Part shown: positions 32,306 through 39,851 of the stretch, piece after piece
Layout of the letters: the number at the start of each line of letters is the position of its first letter
Numbering within the stretch: position 1 is the stretch's first letter
The notes under the pieces: model-generated
Told to the model about the DNA's origin: nothing
The model's database searches: none
Seen by the model: only the letters and a program-made list of their open reading frames with translations
Program-made: the position numbers and the translations under genes
Assembly (NCBI GenBank): GCA_014379385.1
Contig: JACMLW010000066.1
Location: 1 to 40,700, forward strand
Origin: Phycisphaerales bacterium
GTDB lineage: Bacteria; Planctomycetota; Phycisphaerae; Phycisphaerales; UBA1924
Length of the DNA stretch: 40,700 nt
Direction of reading: 5' to 3'

Positions 32306-33229
32306 ATGATCCCACGGCCGCCGCCCCGCGAGGGGACTCTGGGTTTTTTATATCTCCCCCCCTTCCGCGTGCAGGGCACGAGCATCGCCGGTGAGGCCAC
32401 GTGCGTCGGCATCCCGGAGCTTGATGTTTGCTTCGACATGGGGTCGTGCCCGCGCGCGATGCTCGCGAGCAAGTTTGTGGCCGTAAGCCACGGGCACATG
32501 GACCACATCGGGGGCCTGGCGTACTACTGCTCGCAGCGGCACTTCCAGGGCATGGGGCCGGGGAGCATCGTCTGCGATGCCCGCATCGCGCCCGCCGTCA
32601 AGCGGATGATGGACGGGTACGTCGACCTGGAGCGCCAGAACACGCCCTACGCCCTGATCCCGCTGGAGCCCGAGCAGGAGGTCCAGATCAAGAACAACAT
32701 CGTCCTGCGCGGCTTCATGGTGGAGCACACCGTGCCCGCGTTCGGGTACGCCGTGGTCGAGCGGCGCTCCAAGCTCAAGCCCGAGTACGTGGGCCTGCCG
32801 CAGGACAAGCTGCGCGAGCTAAAGGACCGAGGGATCGAGATCACCCGCATCCTGGAGATCCCGCTGATCGCCTACCTCGGCGACACCGCGCCCGGGCCGC
32901 AGCTCGTGCGTGAGGACGTGCGCAAGGCGCAGATCGTGATCTGCGAGTGTACCTTCACGGAGCCCGACCACAAGGAACGGGCGAAGGTCGGCATGCACAT
33001 GCACGCGGACGACGTGGGCGAGTGGCTGGGCGTGCTGGAGTGCCAGACACTTGTGCTGACGCACCTCTCGCGCCGGACGAACCTGGCCGATGCCCGCCAG
33101 GCGATCGCGTTGCGCGCCGGGGAGCGCATCGAACGGGTGGAGGTGCTGATGGATCATCGCGCCAACCGCGAGCGGTACGAGCGGCAGGAGGCGGCGGTTG
33201 CGCAGCCGGCCCCGGCCGTGGCGGAATGA
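32306..33229 (+). CDS. MBL-fold metallo-hydrolase (RNase Z-like)
   Basis: 307 residues. ATG 32306 has GGAGG 8 nt upstream. The metal-binding motif SHGHMDHIGG (His62, His64, Asp66, His67) identifies the metallo-beta-lactamase fold; later IAYLGDTA and LVLTHLSRR supply further Asp/His ligands at the positions used by RNase Z-type enzymes. RNase Z trims tRNA 3' ends, but several related hydrolases share these motifs, so the substrate is not certain. The C-terminus is Glu/Ala-rich. A weak hairpin follows, then dnaA, with 246 nt between. Confidence 0.85.
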   Translation: MIPRPPPREGTLGFLYLPPFRVQGTSIAGEATCVGIPELDVCFDMGSCPRAMLASKFVAVSHGHMDHIGGLAYYCSQRHFQGMGPGSIVCDARIAPAVKRMMDGYVDLERQNTPYALIPLEPEQEVQIKNNIVLRGFMVEHTVPAFGYAVVERRSKLKPEYVGLPQDKLRELKDRGIEITRILEIPLIAYLGDTAPGPQLVREDVRKAQIVICECTFTEPDHKERAKVGMHMHADDVGEWLGVLECQTLVLTHLSRRTNLADARQAIALRAGERIERVEVLMDHRANRERYERQEAAVAQPAPAVAE

Positions 33230-33251
33230 AGCGGAGTCGCCGAAAAGAATT

Positions 33252-33267
33252 GCCCGCTGGCGGGCTT
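33252..33267 (+). terminator. Weak hairpin after the MBL-fold gene
   Basis: GCCCGC-TG-GCGGGC followed by TT. A 6-bp stem with a 2-nt loop; possible terminator. Confidence 0.3.
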
Positions 33268-33304
33268 GAAATCGCCATCCAGGGTCGAGGTCGCGCGCAG
33301 ACGG

Positions 33305-33333
33305 TTGACCGAATCGGCGTCATCGCTTACGTT
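33305..33333 (+). promoter_or_regulatory. Predicted sigma70-type promoter of dnaA
   Basis: TTGACC (33305-33310), exactly 17 nt, TACGTT (33328-33333). It predicts a leader of about 135 nt before ATG 33476. Confidence 0.5.
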
Positions 33334-33475
33334 TGACGTTGATCGGTGTGTCGGCCGCGATACGGACGTCGCCGGCGGGAGAGCAGAGGGCGACGACAGA
33401 GCGTGGCGTGCCCGGTCCCTCAAGAGTGACGGCGTTTGGTCGCGTTGGCGGTGCCGGCGCGCAGTCGGGGCGTAC

Positions 33476-34963
33476 ATGGCGATGATCGAACATGACCGGC
33501 AGACCTGGGTGTCGATGCTCGCGCACCTGCGTGACCATCACGCGGCGATCTGCCGGCAGTGGTTCGAGGACATCGAGCCGCTGGGGGTCCTCAACGGCAC
33601 ATTGAAGCTGCGGGCGCACTCGCGGGTTCACCGCGATTACCTGCAGCGCCAGTGCATCGAGCACTTCCGCGAGGCGGCGCAGGCCGTCACGGGGCACCTG
33701 CTGAGCGTGCAGTTCCTGGGGCCGGAGGACGAGGAGGCCGCCGCCCAGCCGGGCGCAAACGGCCCGGCGACACTGGTCGAGACCAAGCCCGAGGCGCGGG
33801 GGAACGACGGCTTGGGCTCGCCGAGCCCAAGCGGGGACAAGGCGGCGGGGGAATACGCGGGTCAGATCCCGGGCGGGATGTACGCGCCGGCTCCGGGGGC
33901 GCGACCGCACCAGAATGGGCCGACGATCTACGGCGATTCGCTCGTCATCAACCCGGACTACGCCTTCGAGCACTTCGTGGTGGGCCCGGGCAACCGGCTG
34001 GCGCACGCGGCGGCACAGGCCGTCGCGGCGGGTCCGGGGCGGGCGTACAACCCGTACTTCGTGCATGGGGACGTGGGGCTCGGAAAGACGCACCTGCTTC
34101 AGGCGATCTGCCTGAAGATCCACGAGACGCAGCCGTCGGCTCGGATCTACTACACCTCATGCGAGGGGTTCATGACGCAGTTCATGGACGCGGTGCAGGC
34201 GGGCGAGATGAACCACTTCCGCCACAAGTTCCGCGATGTGGACGTGCTGGTGATCGACGACATCCACTTCCTGGCCAAGCGAGACCGCACGCAGGAGGAG
34301 TTCTTCCACACCTTCAACAGCCTGTACCAGGCGCACAAGCAGATCGTGCTGTCGTCCGACGCGCCGCCGGAGGACATCCCGGACCTCGAGGACCGGCTGG
34401 TGAGCCGGTTCAAGTGGGGGCTCGTGGCGTCGGTGGAGCGCCCGGGGTACGAGACGCGGGTGGAGATCCTTAAGAACAAGGCGAGGCTGCGGGGGTTCGA
34501 CCTGCCGGACGACGCGGCGTGCTATATCGCCGCGAAGATCGACACGCACATCCGCGAGCTCGAAGGGGTGGTGATCAAGCTTCAGATCATGTCCAACGTG
34601 GACCGGCGGCCGGTGGATCTCAGCCTGGCAAGGGCCGCGCTCGGCGAGGATTCATCGCGCGTGGAGCGGCCGGTGCAGATCCAGACGATCATCGACGTGG
34701 TGACGGATTTCTACGGGGTGAAGCTGACCGACCTGCAGAGCAAGCGGCGGCACCGGTCGGTGACGCTCCCGCGCCAGGTGTGCATGTACCTGGCGCGCAA
34801 ACACACGAGCTTCTCGCTGGAGCAGATCGGGCTGCACTTCGGGGGGCGCGACCACACGACCGCCATGCACGCGATCAAGACGGTTGAGGAGAAGATCACC
34901 GTGGACATCGAGCTGGCGCAGATCGTCAAGTCGCTCGACGAGAAGATCCGGCAGCCGGCGTAG
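33476..34963 (+). CDS. dnaA: Chromosomal replication initiator protein DnaA
   Basis: 495 residues. DnaA-ATP oligomerises on DnaA boxes and opens the origin. All parts are present: N-terminal domain I (about 1-80), a low-complexity domain II (about 85-155), an AAA+ motor with Walker A GDVGLGKTH (198-206) and Walker B VLVIDDIHF (257-265), sensor-type RLVSRFKWG, and DNA-binding domain IV with PRQVCMYLARK and GGRDHTTAMHA (456-466). ATG 33476 is chosen because the frame upstream has no DnaA-like sequence; a second ATG lies two codons on. Unusually, neither dnaN, recF nor gyrB is adjacent: an MBL hydrolase and cysS flank it. No cluster of DnaA boxes is visible nearby. Confidence 0.95.
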   Translation: MAMIEHDRQTWVSMLAHLRDHHAAICRQWFEDIEPLGVLNGTLKLRAHSRVHRDYLQRQCIEHFREAAQAVTGHLLSVQFLGPEDEEAAAQPGANGPATLVETKPEARGNDGLGSPSPSGDKAAGEYAGQIPGGMYAPAPGARPHQNGPTIYGDSLVINPDYAFEHFVVGPGNRLAHAAAQAVAAGPGRAYNPYFVHGDVGLGKTHLLQAICLKIHETQPSARIYYTSCEGFMTQFMDAVQAGEMNHFRHKFRDVDVLVIDDIHFLAKRDRTQEEFFHTFNSLYQAHKQIVLSSDAPPEDIPDLEDRLVSRFKWGLVASVERPGYETRVEILKNKARLRGFDLPDDAACYIAAKIDTHIRELEGVVIKLQIMSNVDRRPVDLSLARAALGEDSSRVERPVQIQTIIDVVTDFYGVKLTDLQSKRRHRSVTLPRQVCMYLARKHTSFSLEQIGLHFGGRDHTTAMHAIKTVEEKITVDIELAQIVKSLDEKIRQPA

Positions 34964-35007
34964 GAGCCAGAGCGGCGACTCCGCCACTCCGCCACCGCCT
35001 CCTCACG

Positions 35008-35013
35008 TACCAT
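35008..35013 (+). promoter_or_regulatory. Leaderless-type -10 element of cysS
   Basis: TACCAT lies 8 nt before ATG 35022; no Shine-Dalgarno is present even though the gene follows dnaA by only 58 nt. Confidence 0.4.
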
Positions 35014-35021
35014 TGGGCCGC

Positions 35022-36713
35022 ATGCCGCTGCGCCTCTACAACACGCTGACGAAGTCCCTCCAGCCGCTCGTGCCCATCGATCCGGCGAACCTCACGTTCT
35101 ACACGTGCGGGCCCACCGTGTACGACGATGCGCACATCGGGAACTTCCGCTCGTTCCTCGCGGCGGACCTGCTCCGGCGATGGCTCGAATCACCGCTGTG
35201 CGAGCTGACAACACGCGAGGGCACGGCGCATCGCGCGCCGGCCGGCCGGCGCGTGACGCACGTGATGAACATCACCGACGTGGGGCACATGACCGACGAC
35301 GCCGCGGGCGGTGAGCACGGCGAAGACCGCATGGCCGTGGCCGGCCAGCGCCTGCTCGAGGCGAAGAAGTCGGGGCGGCTTCCGGCCAACGTCGAGATCG
35401 ACCCGCGCAACCCGCACCAGATCGCGGCGTTCTACGCGGACCGGTTTGTGGAAGATGCGCGTCGGCTCGGGCTGAAGGTCGCCCTGGAGGCCCAGCACGA
35501 CCCGACGCTCATGCCCCGCGCCACCGCGAACATCGGCGACGCCGCGGGCACGAGGGGGATGACGGGGATGATCCGCCGCCTGATCGAGCGCGGGCACGCG
35601 TACGCGGTGGGGCCGGGGGACCCCGGAGGGGGAGGGGGGGGGCAGACGGTGTACTTCGCGGTCACGACGTTCGATGCGTATGGGGCGCTCAGCGGCAACA
35701 CGCTCGATCGCCTGCGCGAGGGCGCTGGCGGACGCATCAGCGAGCAGAACCAGTCGGGCAAGCGCCACCCGGCGGACTTCCTGCTGTGGAAGTCCGACCC
35801 CTCGCACCTCATGAAGTGGCCGAGCCCGTGGGGCGAGGGGTACCCGGGGTGGCACATCGAGTGCTCGGTGATGAGCGCCGCGCGCCTGCGGCCCGACCTG
35901 CTCGGCCCCGGTGGCGAGGGGGGGGGCGTCGGCGAGCTGCCCGACGGCCAGCCCATCATCGACGTGCATTCGGGCGGAGAGGACAACATCTTCCCGCATC
36001 ACGAGTGCGAGATTGCGCAGTCGTGCGCGGCGTTCAACTCGCCGCGAGGCAGCGGCCCATACGCCGCGATGTGGTTTCACCCGAGGTTCCTGCTCGTCGA
36101 GGGGGACAAGATGAGCAAGAGCAAGGGGAACTTCTTCACGGCGCGGGACCTCTTCGAGAAGGGAGTCGAACCGGCGGCGCTGCGGCTGGAACTGATCCGC
36201 ACGCACTACCGGTCGAACGCGAACTTCACGATGCAGGGACTCACGGATTCGCAGCGGCTGGTGGACCGGTGGCGGCGGTTTGCGGAGGCGGCGCCGGGAG
36301 GCGGAGCGGCGACGAACGACTCGGCGCGATCAGAAGCAGCACAGGAAGCGGCACGAGCGTTTGCAGACGCGATGCACGATGACCTGAACATCGCGGGAGC
36401 GATCGCGGCCGTGAATACGTTCGTGGGCTTCACCGCGTCGCCCACGGCGGAGGACATTCAGTTGCTGCGCACGATTGATGCCGTGCTCGGCGTGCTCGAC
36501 CTTGAACGGCCGGCGCAAGCGCAGACCGATATCGGTGTGTTCCTCGGCGGGCTGGCGCCGGACCCGGCGGTGGTCGCGAGGCTCGAGGATCGTGCCGCGG
36601 CGCGCCGGGGCAAGGACTTCAAGCGGTCCGACGCGATCCGCGACGAGCTGCTCGCGATGGGGTACGCGATCAAGGACGCGGCGGGGGGCAAGGTTGAGGT
36701 GAGCCGCGCCTGA
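35022..36713 (+). CDS. cysS: Cysteine--tRNA ligase
   Basis: 563 residues; charges tRNA-Cys with cysteine. Class I signatures are present: HIGN (38-41, HIGH motif) after CGPTVYDDA, and KMSKS (363-367). Zinc ligands are expected at the Cys of CGPTVYD, the Cys of HIECS and the His/Glu of FPHHECE. The length exceeds the typical 460-500 because of inserted loops: PGDPGGGGGGQ (about 198-208) and LLGPGGEGGGVGELPDGQP (about 293-310). Each contains a run of nine G in the DNA (35634-35642 and 35918-35926), which is slippage-prone. Both lie outside the catalytic motifs. The gene starts 58 nt after dnaA. Confidence 0.95.
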   Translation: MPLRLYNTLTKSLQPLVPIDPANLTFYTCGPTVYDDAHIGNFRSFLAADLLRRWLESPLCELTTREGTAHRAPAGRRVTHVMNITDVGHMTDDAAGGEHGEDRMAVAGQRLLEAKKSGRLPANVEIDPRNPHQIAAFYADRFVEDARRLGLKVALEAQHDPTLMPRATANIGDAAGTRGMTGMIRRLIERGHAYAVGPGDPGGGGGGQTVYFAVTTFDAYGALSGNTLDRLREGAGGRISEQNQSGKRHPADFLLWKSDPSHLMKWPSPWGEGYPGWHIECSVMSAARLRPDLLGPGGEGGGVGELPDGQPIIDVHSGGEDNIFPHHECEIAQSCAAFNSPRGSGPYAAMWFHPRFLLVEGDKMSKSKGNFFTARDLFEKGVEPAALRLELIRTHYRSNANFTMQGLTDSQRLVDRWRRFAEAAPGGGAATNDSARSEAAQEAARAFADAMHDDLNIAGAIAAVNTFVGFTASPTAEDIQLLRTIDAVLGVLDLERPAQAQTDIGVFLGGLAPDPAVVARLEDRAAARRGKDFKRSDAIRDELLAMGYAIKDAAGGKVEVSRA

Positions 36714-36726
36714 GCGGCGCGCGGGC

Positions 36727-37908
36727 TCACGAGAGCGCGATCACCAGGTCCGCCACGAAGAGCAGGATGATGATCCACTCGAGCACCTCCATGCGGCGCG
36801 TGCTCTGGCGGTCGTGGATCTTCTCGTAGATCGTCTCGACCGTCTCGAGCTTGCGGAGCACGCTGGCGTCCCAGTCGGGCAGGTGCAGGCGGTCGGCGGT
36901 CTTGCGGTACACGCGCGCGAGGTACTGGTCCCCCAGCAGCTTGAGCGAGTTGTTCACGCCCTCGAACAGCAGCGCGTGATCCACCTGCATCCGCGAGATC
37001 TTCGCCAGGTTGACGCGATCGCCGAACGGCAGGATGGCCCGTACCCACCCGTTGCCGCCCATCGCCTCGTACGAGGCGTCGAGCGCCGCGTCGAGCCGGT
37101 CGTCGAGGTATCGCATCTCGAGCAGCTCGACATTGGCGAACTCCAACACCGCCCGCACATCGTTCGCGGCCTCCTCCGGCCCAAGCAGCAGCGCCGCATT
37201 CCAGTCGATGACGCAGTAGTCGCTCTCGCTGTACGCGATGCGTGAGCTCATGGCGTCGCGCATCTCGCCCCTGGAGCTCGCGTTGCGGTCCGACCGCAGC
37301 ACCTTGGCGATCATCGCGCGGTGCTCCTTGACGAAGCTCTCGGGCCCGGGCGGCGACGCATCCTCGCTCCCGTCGCCCGCGCCGCGCAGCGACGCCACGT
37401 GGTACACGACATAGTCCTCAACAAGGTCGGCCAGCAAGGCCTTGCCCACGGCGGGGCGGATGTCGTTGAGCAGGGCCTCGGCGTGGCGGCGCGAGTCGGC
37501 TAGCAGCTCCGGGTTGTCGTAGAGCGCCTCGGAGAGCGGGAGCATGTCCTCGAACGGGCCGTCCAACGGGATGTCGTAGCAAATGGAGATCGCGCCGAAG
37601 TCGTAGAGCGTGCAGGCGACGGCGGCGCCGGTCGCGAAGCGCCCGAGCGCCACGACGGCCGCGGGCCGCTCAATCCGCACGGGGGCCGGCCGGTACTGGA
37701 AGTACTGGGGCGCCCGGTGGGTGTGCCGGAGCACGTTCTCTCGCGAAGACTCGGCGAGATTGCGCTGGGCCAGGTCAAGGTTGATCGAGAGGCCGATGTC
37801 GTACGCGAACACGACGTGCGCCACGCCGCTGGTGATGATGGCGGGGTGCGGCGTAGGGTCGGGTAGCGCCTGGATCGCGCGCTCCGAAGATGATGGGCTC
37901 GTCGGCAT
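36727..37908 (-). CDS. RMD1/DUF155-like membrane protein
   Basis: 393 residues. The C-terminal end has RMEVLEWIIILLFVADLVIAL, a membrane segment whose 'LEWIII' pattern and position match the RMD1/YagE/DUF155 family, together with the helical YLARVYRKTADRLHLPDWD region before it. The family is poorly understood; fungal members are mitochondrial inner-membrane proteins. The N-terminal 200 residues are mixed alpha/beta and soluble. The gene starts 9 nt after the stop of the 37918-39255 gene, so the two are probably co-transcribed. TAACCT 6 nt before the ATG overlaps that stop codon. It is convergent with cysS, with 13 nt between. Confidence 0.65.
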   Translation of the reverse strand: MPTSPSSSERAIQALPDPTPHPAIITSGVAHVVFAYDIGLSINLDLAQRNLAESSRENVLRHTHRAPQYFQYRPAPVRIERPAAVVALGRFATGAAVACTLYDFGAISICYDIPLDGPFEDMLPLSEALYDNPELLADSRRHAEALLNDIRPAVGKALLADLVEDYVVYHVASLRGAGDGSEDASPPGPESFVKEHRAMIAKVLRSDRNASSRGEMRDAMSSRIAYSESDYCVIDWNAALLLGPEEAANDVRAVLEFANVELLEMRYLDDRLDAALDASYEAMGGNGWVRAILPFGDRVNLAKISRMQVDHALLFEGVNNSLKLLGDQYLARVYRKTADRLHLPDWDASVLRKLETVETIYEKIHDRQSTRRMEVLEWIIILLFVADLVIALS

Positions 37909-37917
37909 CGGTGGAGG

Positions 37918-39255
37918 TTAGGGCCTGCCCAGTGCGGCACCATCCTCCTTTGGTTGAAGCGCGCCGGTAGCGGGTGGGGTGGAGAGGGGAGTGCCCTCGT
38001 ACGCCGCGGGCGCCGGGCCGTCGGCGGCGGTCATCGAGAGCACGGCCATCGCGGTGCCGTAGTTCGCGGTGCGCGGAAAGACTCGGTCGTTCCACGAGCC
38101 GGATTCGGCCGCGCGGGTGCGGAAGAGCAGGTCGCTCACGCGCCGGCGATACTCGGCTCGTTCGCCCTCAGGCAGCAACTCGACCGCCTGGGCCGCGAAG
38201 TAGTGCGCGTAGTAGAAGTAGTACGGGGCGACCGCGTATGGACCGGCGTGCGTGCCGGGCTTGGCACGCCGCTTCTCCAGCCACTCCCAATGCACAATGA
38301 ACGCGTCGAGCGCCCCGCGCACCCCCTCAGCCGAACCGCGTCCCGCGAGGTACAGCGTGTTCTCGGTGCAGAGCATCCGGCCCACGGCGCCGGGGGTGCG
38401 ATCGTTGGGGCTGGCCTTGCCGGAGATCGAATAGGTGACGGCGCCCCCACCGCCGGCGATCCGGCCTCGCTCGAGCATCTTTAGGGCGCGCTCAATAGTT
38501 TCGGGCTTCACATCCAGGCCGCGCCGCTTCGCCTCGAAGAGCGCCTGCAGTGTTGATGCCGTCATGAACGGTGACGGCGGGCACGATGTGTCCTTCCCCG
38601 GCGAGCGGGCGTAGTTCCACCCGCCGCACTCCGGGATCTGTGTCCCCTCGATCGCGCCGACGTAGTGCGAGATCGCTCTCGTCGCGGCGTCGCGCAGCTC
38701 GGGGCTCAGCGAACCTTCCTCGGGCAAGGCCGGCTCCGTCGCCGCGAGCAGGAACCACAGGCCGTAGGTGTACCCCCACCCGCGCGCGTCGTACCCCGCG
38801 GCGTATCCATCGACCGACATCAGCGGGTGCGCCGTGCTGTCGCACACGAACCGAACCGCCCGCGCGACCGCCTCCTGGCGCGTCCGGTCGGCCGCGTATC
38901 CCGGTGCTCGCAGCAACGCGACCGCGCAGATGCCCGTGCCGCCGACGCGATACCCGATGGGGATCTCGCCGCGCACCCGGTAGACCCCCTCGTATGGCCA
39001 CTCCGCGTTGGTATCCCCCTCCTGGGTCTTGAGGATGAACGAGACCGCCGCGCTGATCGCGTCATTGATGGTGACAGGCGCGGCCGGGGCCTCCGTCGTC
39101 GTTGGCGCTGGCGCGCTGTCCACGGGGATGATGACACTGGGTGCCGGCGTTGTCGGCGGCGCAACGGTCGGCTTCACCGCGGGCTGCGGCCGCGACATCG
39201 CTTCCGGGATAGCGGCACAGAACAGCGACAACGCAAGGGCAACAACGCATCGCAT
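37918..39255 (-). CDS. Secreted protein with toroid-like (prenyltransferase/squalene-oxidase type) repeats
   Basis: 445 residues. ATG 39255 has GGAG about 9 nt upstream. A signal peptide (MRCVVALALSLFCAAIPEAM) is followed by a Pro/Thr/Ala linker to about 62. The rest has repeated helices with Gly/Trp/Tyr turns: GGTGICAVALLRAPGYAAD, DARGWGYTYGLWFLLAATE, CGGWNYARSPGKDTSCPPS, FMTASTLQALFEAKRRG and YAVAPYYFYYAHYFAAQAV. These resemble the QW-like repeats of alpha/alpha-toroid proteins; many secreted planctomycete members have no known enzyme activity, and the DxDD motif of squalene-hopene cyclase is not seen. It is the first gene of a likely two-gene operon. Confidence 0.65.
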   Translation of the reverse strand: MRCVVALALSLFCAAIPEAMSRPQPAVKPTVAPPTTPAPSVIIPVDSAPAPTTTEAPAAPVTINDAISAAVSFILKTQEGDTNAEWPYEGVYRVRGEIPIGYRVGGTGICAVALLRAPGYAADRTRQEAVARAVRFVCDSTAHPLMSVDGYAAGYDARGWGYTYGLWFLLAATEPALPEEGSLSPELRDAATRAISHYVGAIEGTQIPECGGWNYARSPGKDTSCPPSPFMTASTLQALFEAKRRGLDVKPETIERALKMLERGRIAGGGGAVTYSISGKASPNDRTPGAVGRMLCTENTLYLAGRGSAEGVRGALDAFIVHWEWLEKRRAKPGTHAGPYAVAPYYFYYAHYFAAQAVELLPEGERAEYRRRVSDLLFRTRAAESGSWNDRVFPRTANYGTAMAVLSMTAADGPAPAAYEGTPLSTPPATGALQPKEDGAALGRP

Positions 39256-39377
39256 GGCTTGGGTCTCCGGGCACTCGCTTCACGCCCGCGAGTGTACCGG
39301 CGAGGCCACATTTCGCCGCGGCGTGGTCGGCCGCCGCACTTCCGATATGCTCTAGCGGGGGGAACCAGGAGCTTGCA

Positions 39378-39695
39378 ATGCACCGGTCCATCCGCGCCGC
39401 AGCGCCAGTCGCGGCGATCATCGTTCTCGCGACGGTCGTCGGCTGCGAGAGCAAGGTCACCCAGGCCAACTACGACCAAGTGACGATCGGGATGCCGCTC
39501 TCGCAGGTCGAGAAGCTCCTTGGGTCCGGCGAGGAAGACTCGTCCGGCGCCGGCCTGAGCGTGTCGAGCGCCGGCATCGGCAGCTCCGGCGGCACAACCG
39601 AGCGGGTCTTCATCTGGGAAGACGGCGCCTCGAAGATCGTCGTCACCTTCGCAGAAGACAAGGTCGTCCAGAAGCGGTCCGAGAATCTGGAGTAG
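39378..39695 (+). CDS. BamE/SmpA-like small lipoprotein
   Basis: 105 residues. ATG 39378 has AGGAG 6 nt upstream. Signal sequence with lipobox VVGC (Cys23). YDQVTIGMPLSQVEKLLGSG followed by FIWEDGASKIVVTF is the repeated helix-strand pattern of BamE/SmpA-like and DUF3862-type proteins (a G-M-x-x-x-V-x-x-x-L-G motif). BamE belongs to the outer-membrane assembly machine in proteobacteria; here only the fold is supported. A Ser/Gly-rich stretch separates the two halves. Confidence 0.75.
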   Translation: MHRSIRAAAPVAAIIVLATVVGCESKVTQANYDQVTIGMPLSQVEKLLGSGEEDSSGAGLSVSSAGIGSSGGTTERVFIWEDGASKIVVTFAEDKVVQKRSENLE

Positions 39696-39747
39696 CGCCG
39701 GCTTTTTCGCGCACAAGCGGCCCCTCTTCCGCCCTCTCCAACGAAAC

Positions 39748-39783
39748 AGGCCCGGCGCCGCGCGTGATGCGGGGCCGGGCCTT
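39748..39783. terminator. Hairpin between converging genes
   Basis: AGGCCCGGC (39748-39756) pairs with GCCGGGCCT (39774-39782), with CCGC/GCGG pairing inside. T tracts are short on both sides. It probably acts as a bidirectional terminator. Confidence 0.55.
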
Positions 39784-39851
39784 CATGTCTCCGCTCTCCA
39801 GCGGGGCTTGACTGTTTCGCGTACGCGATGCCTGCCGCAATCCGCGCCGGG

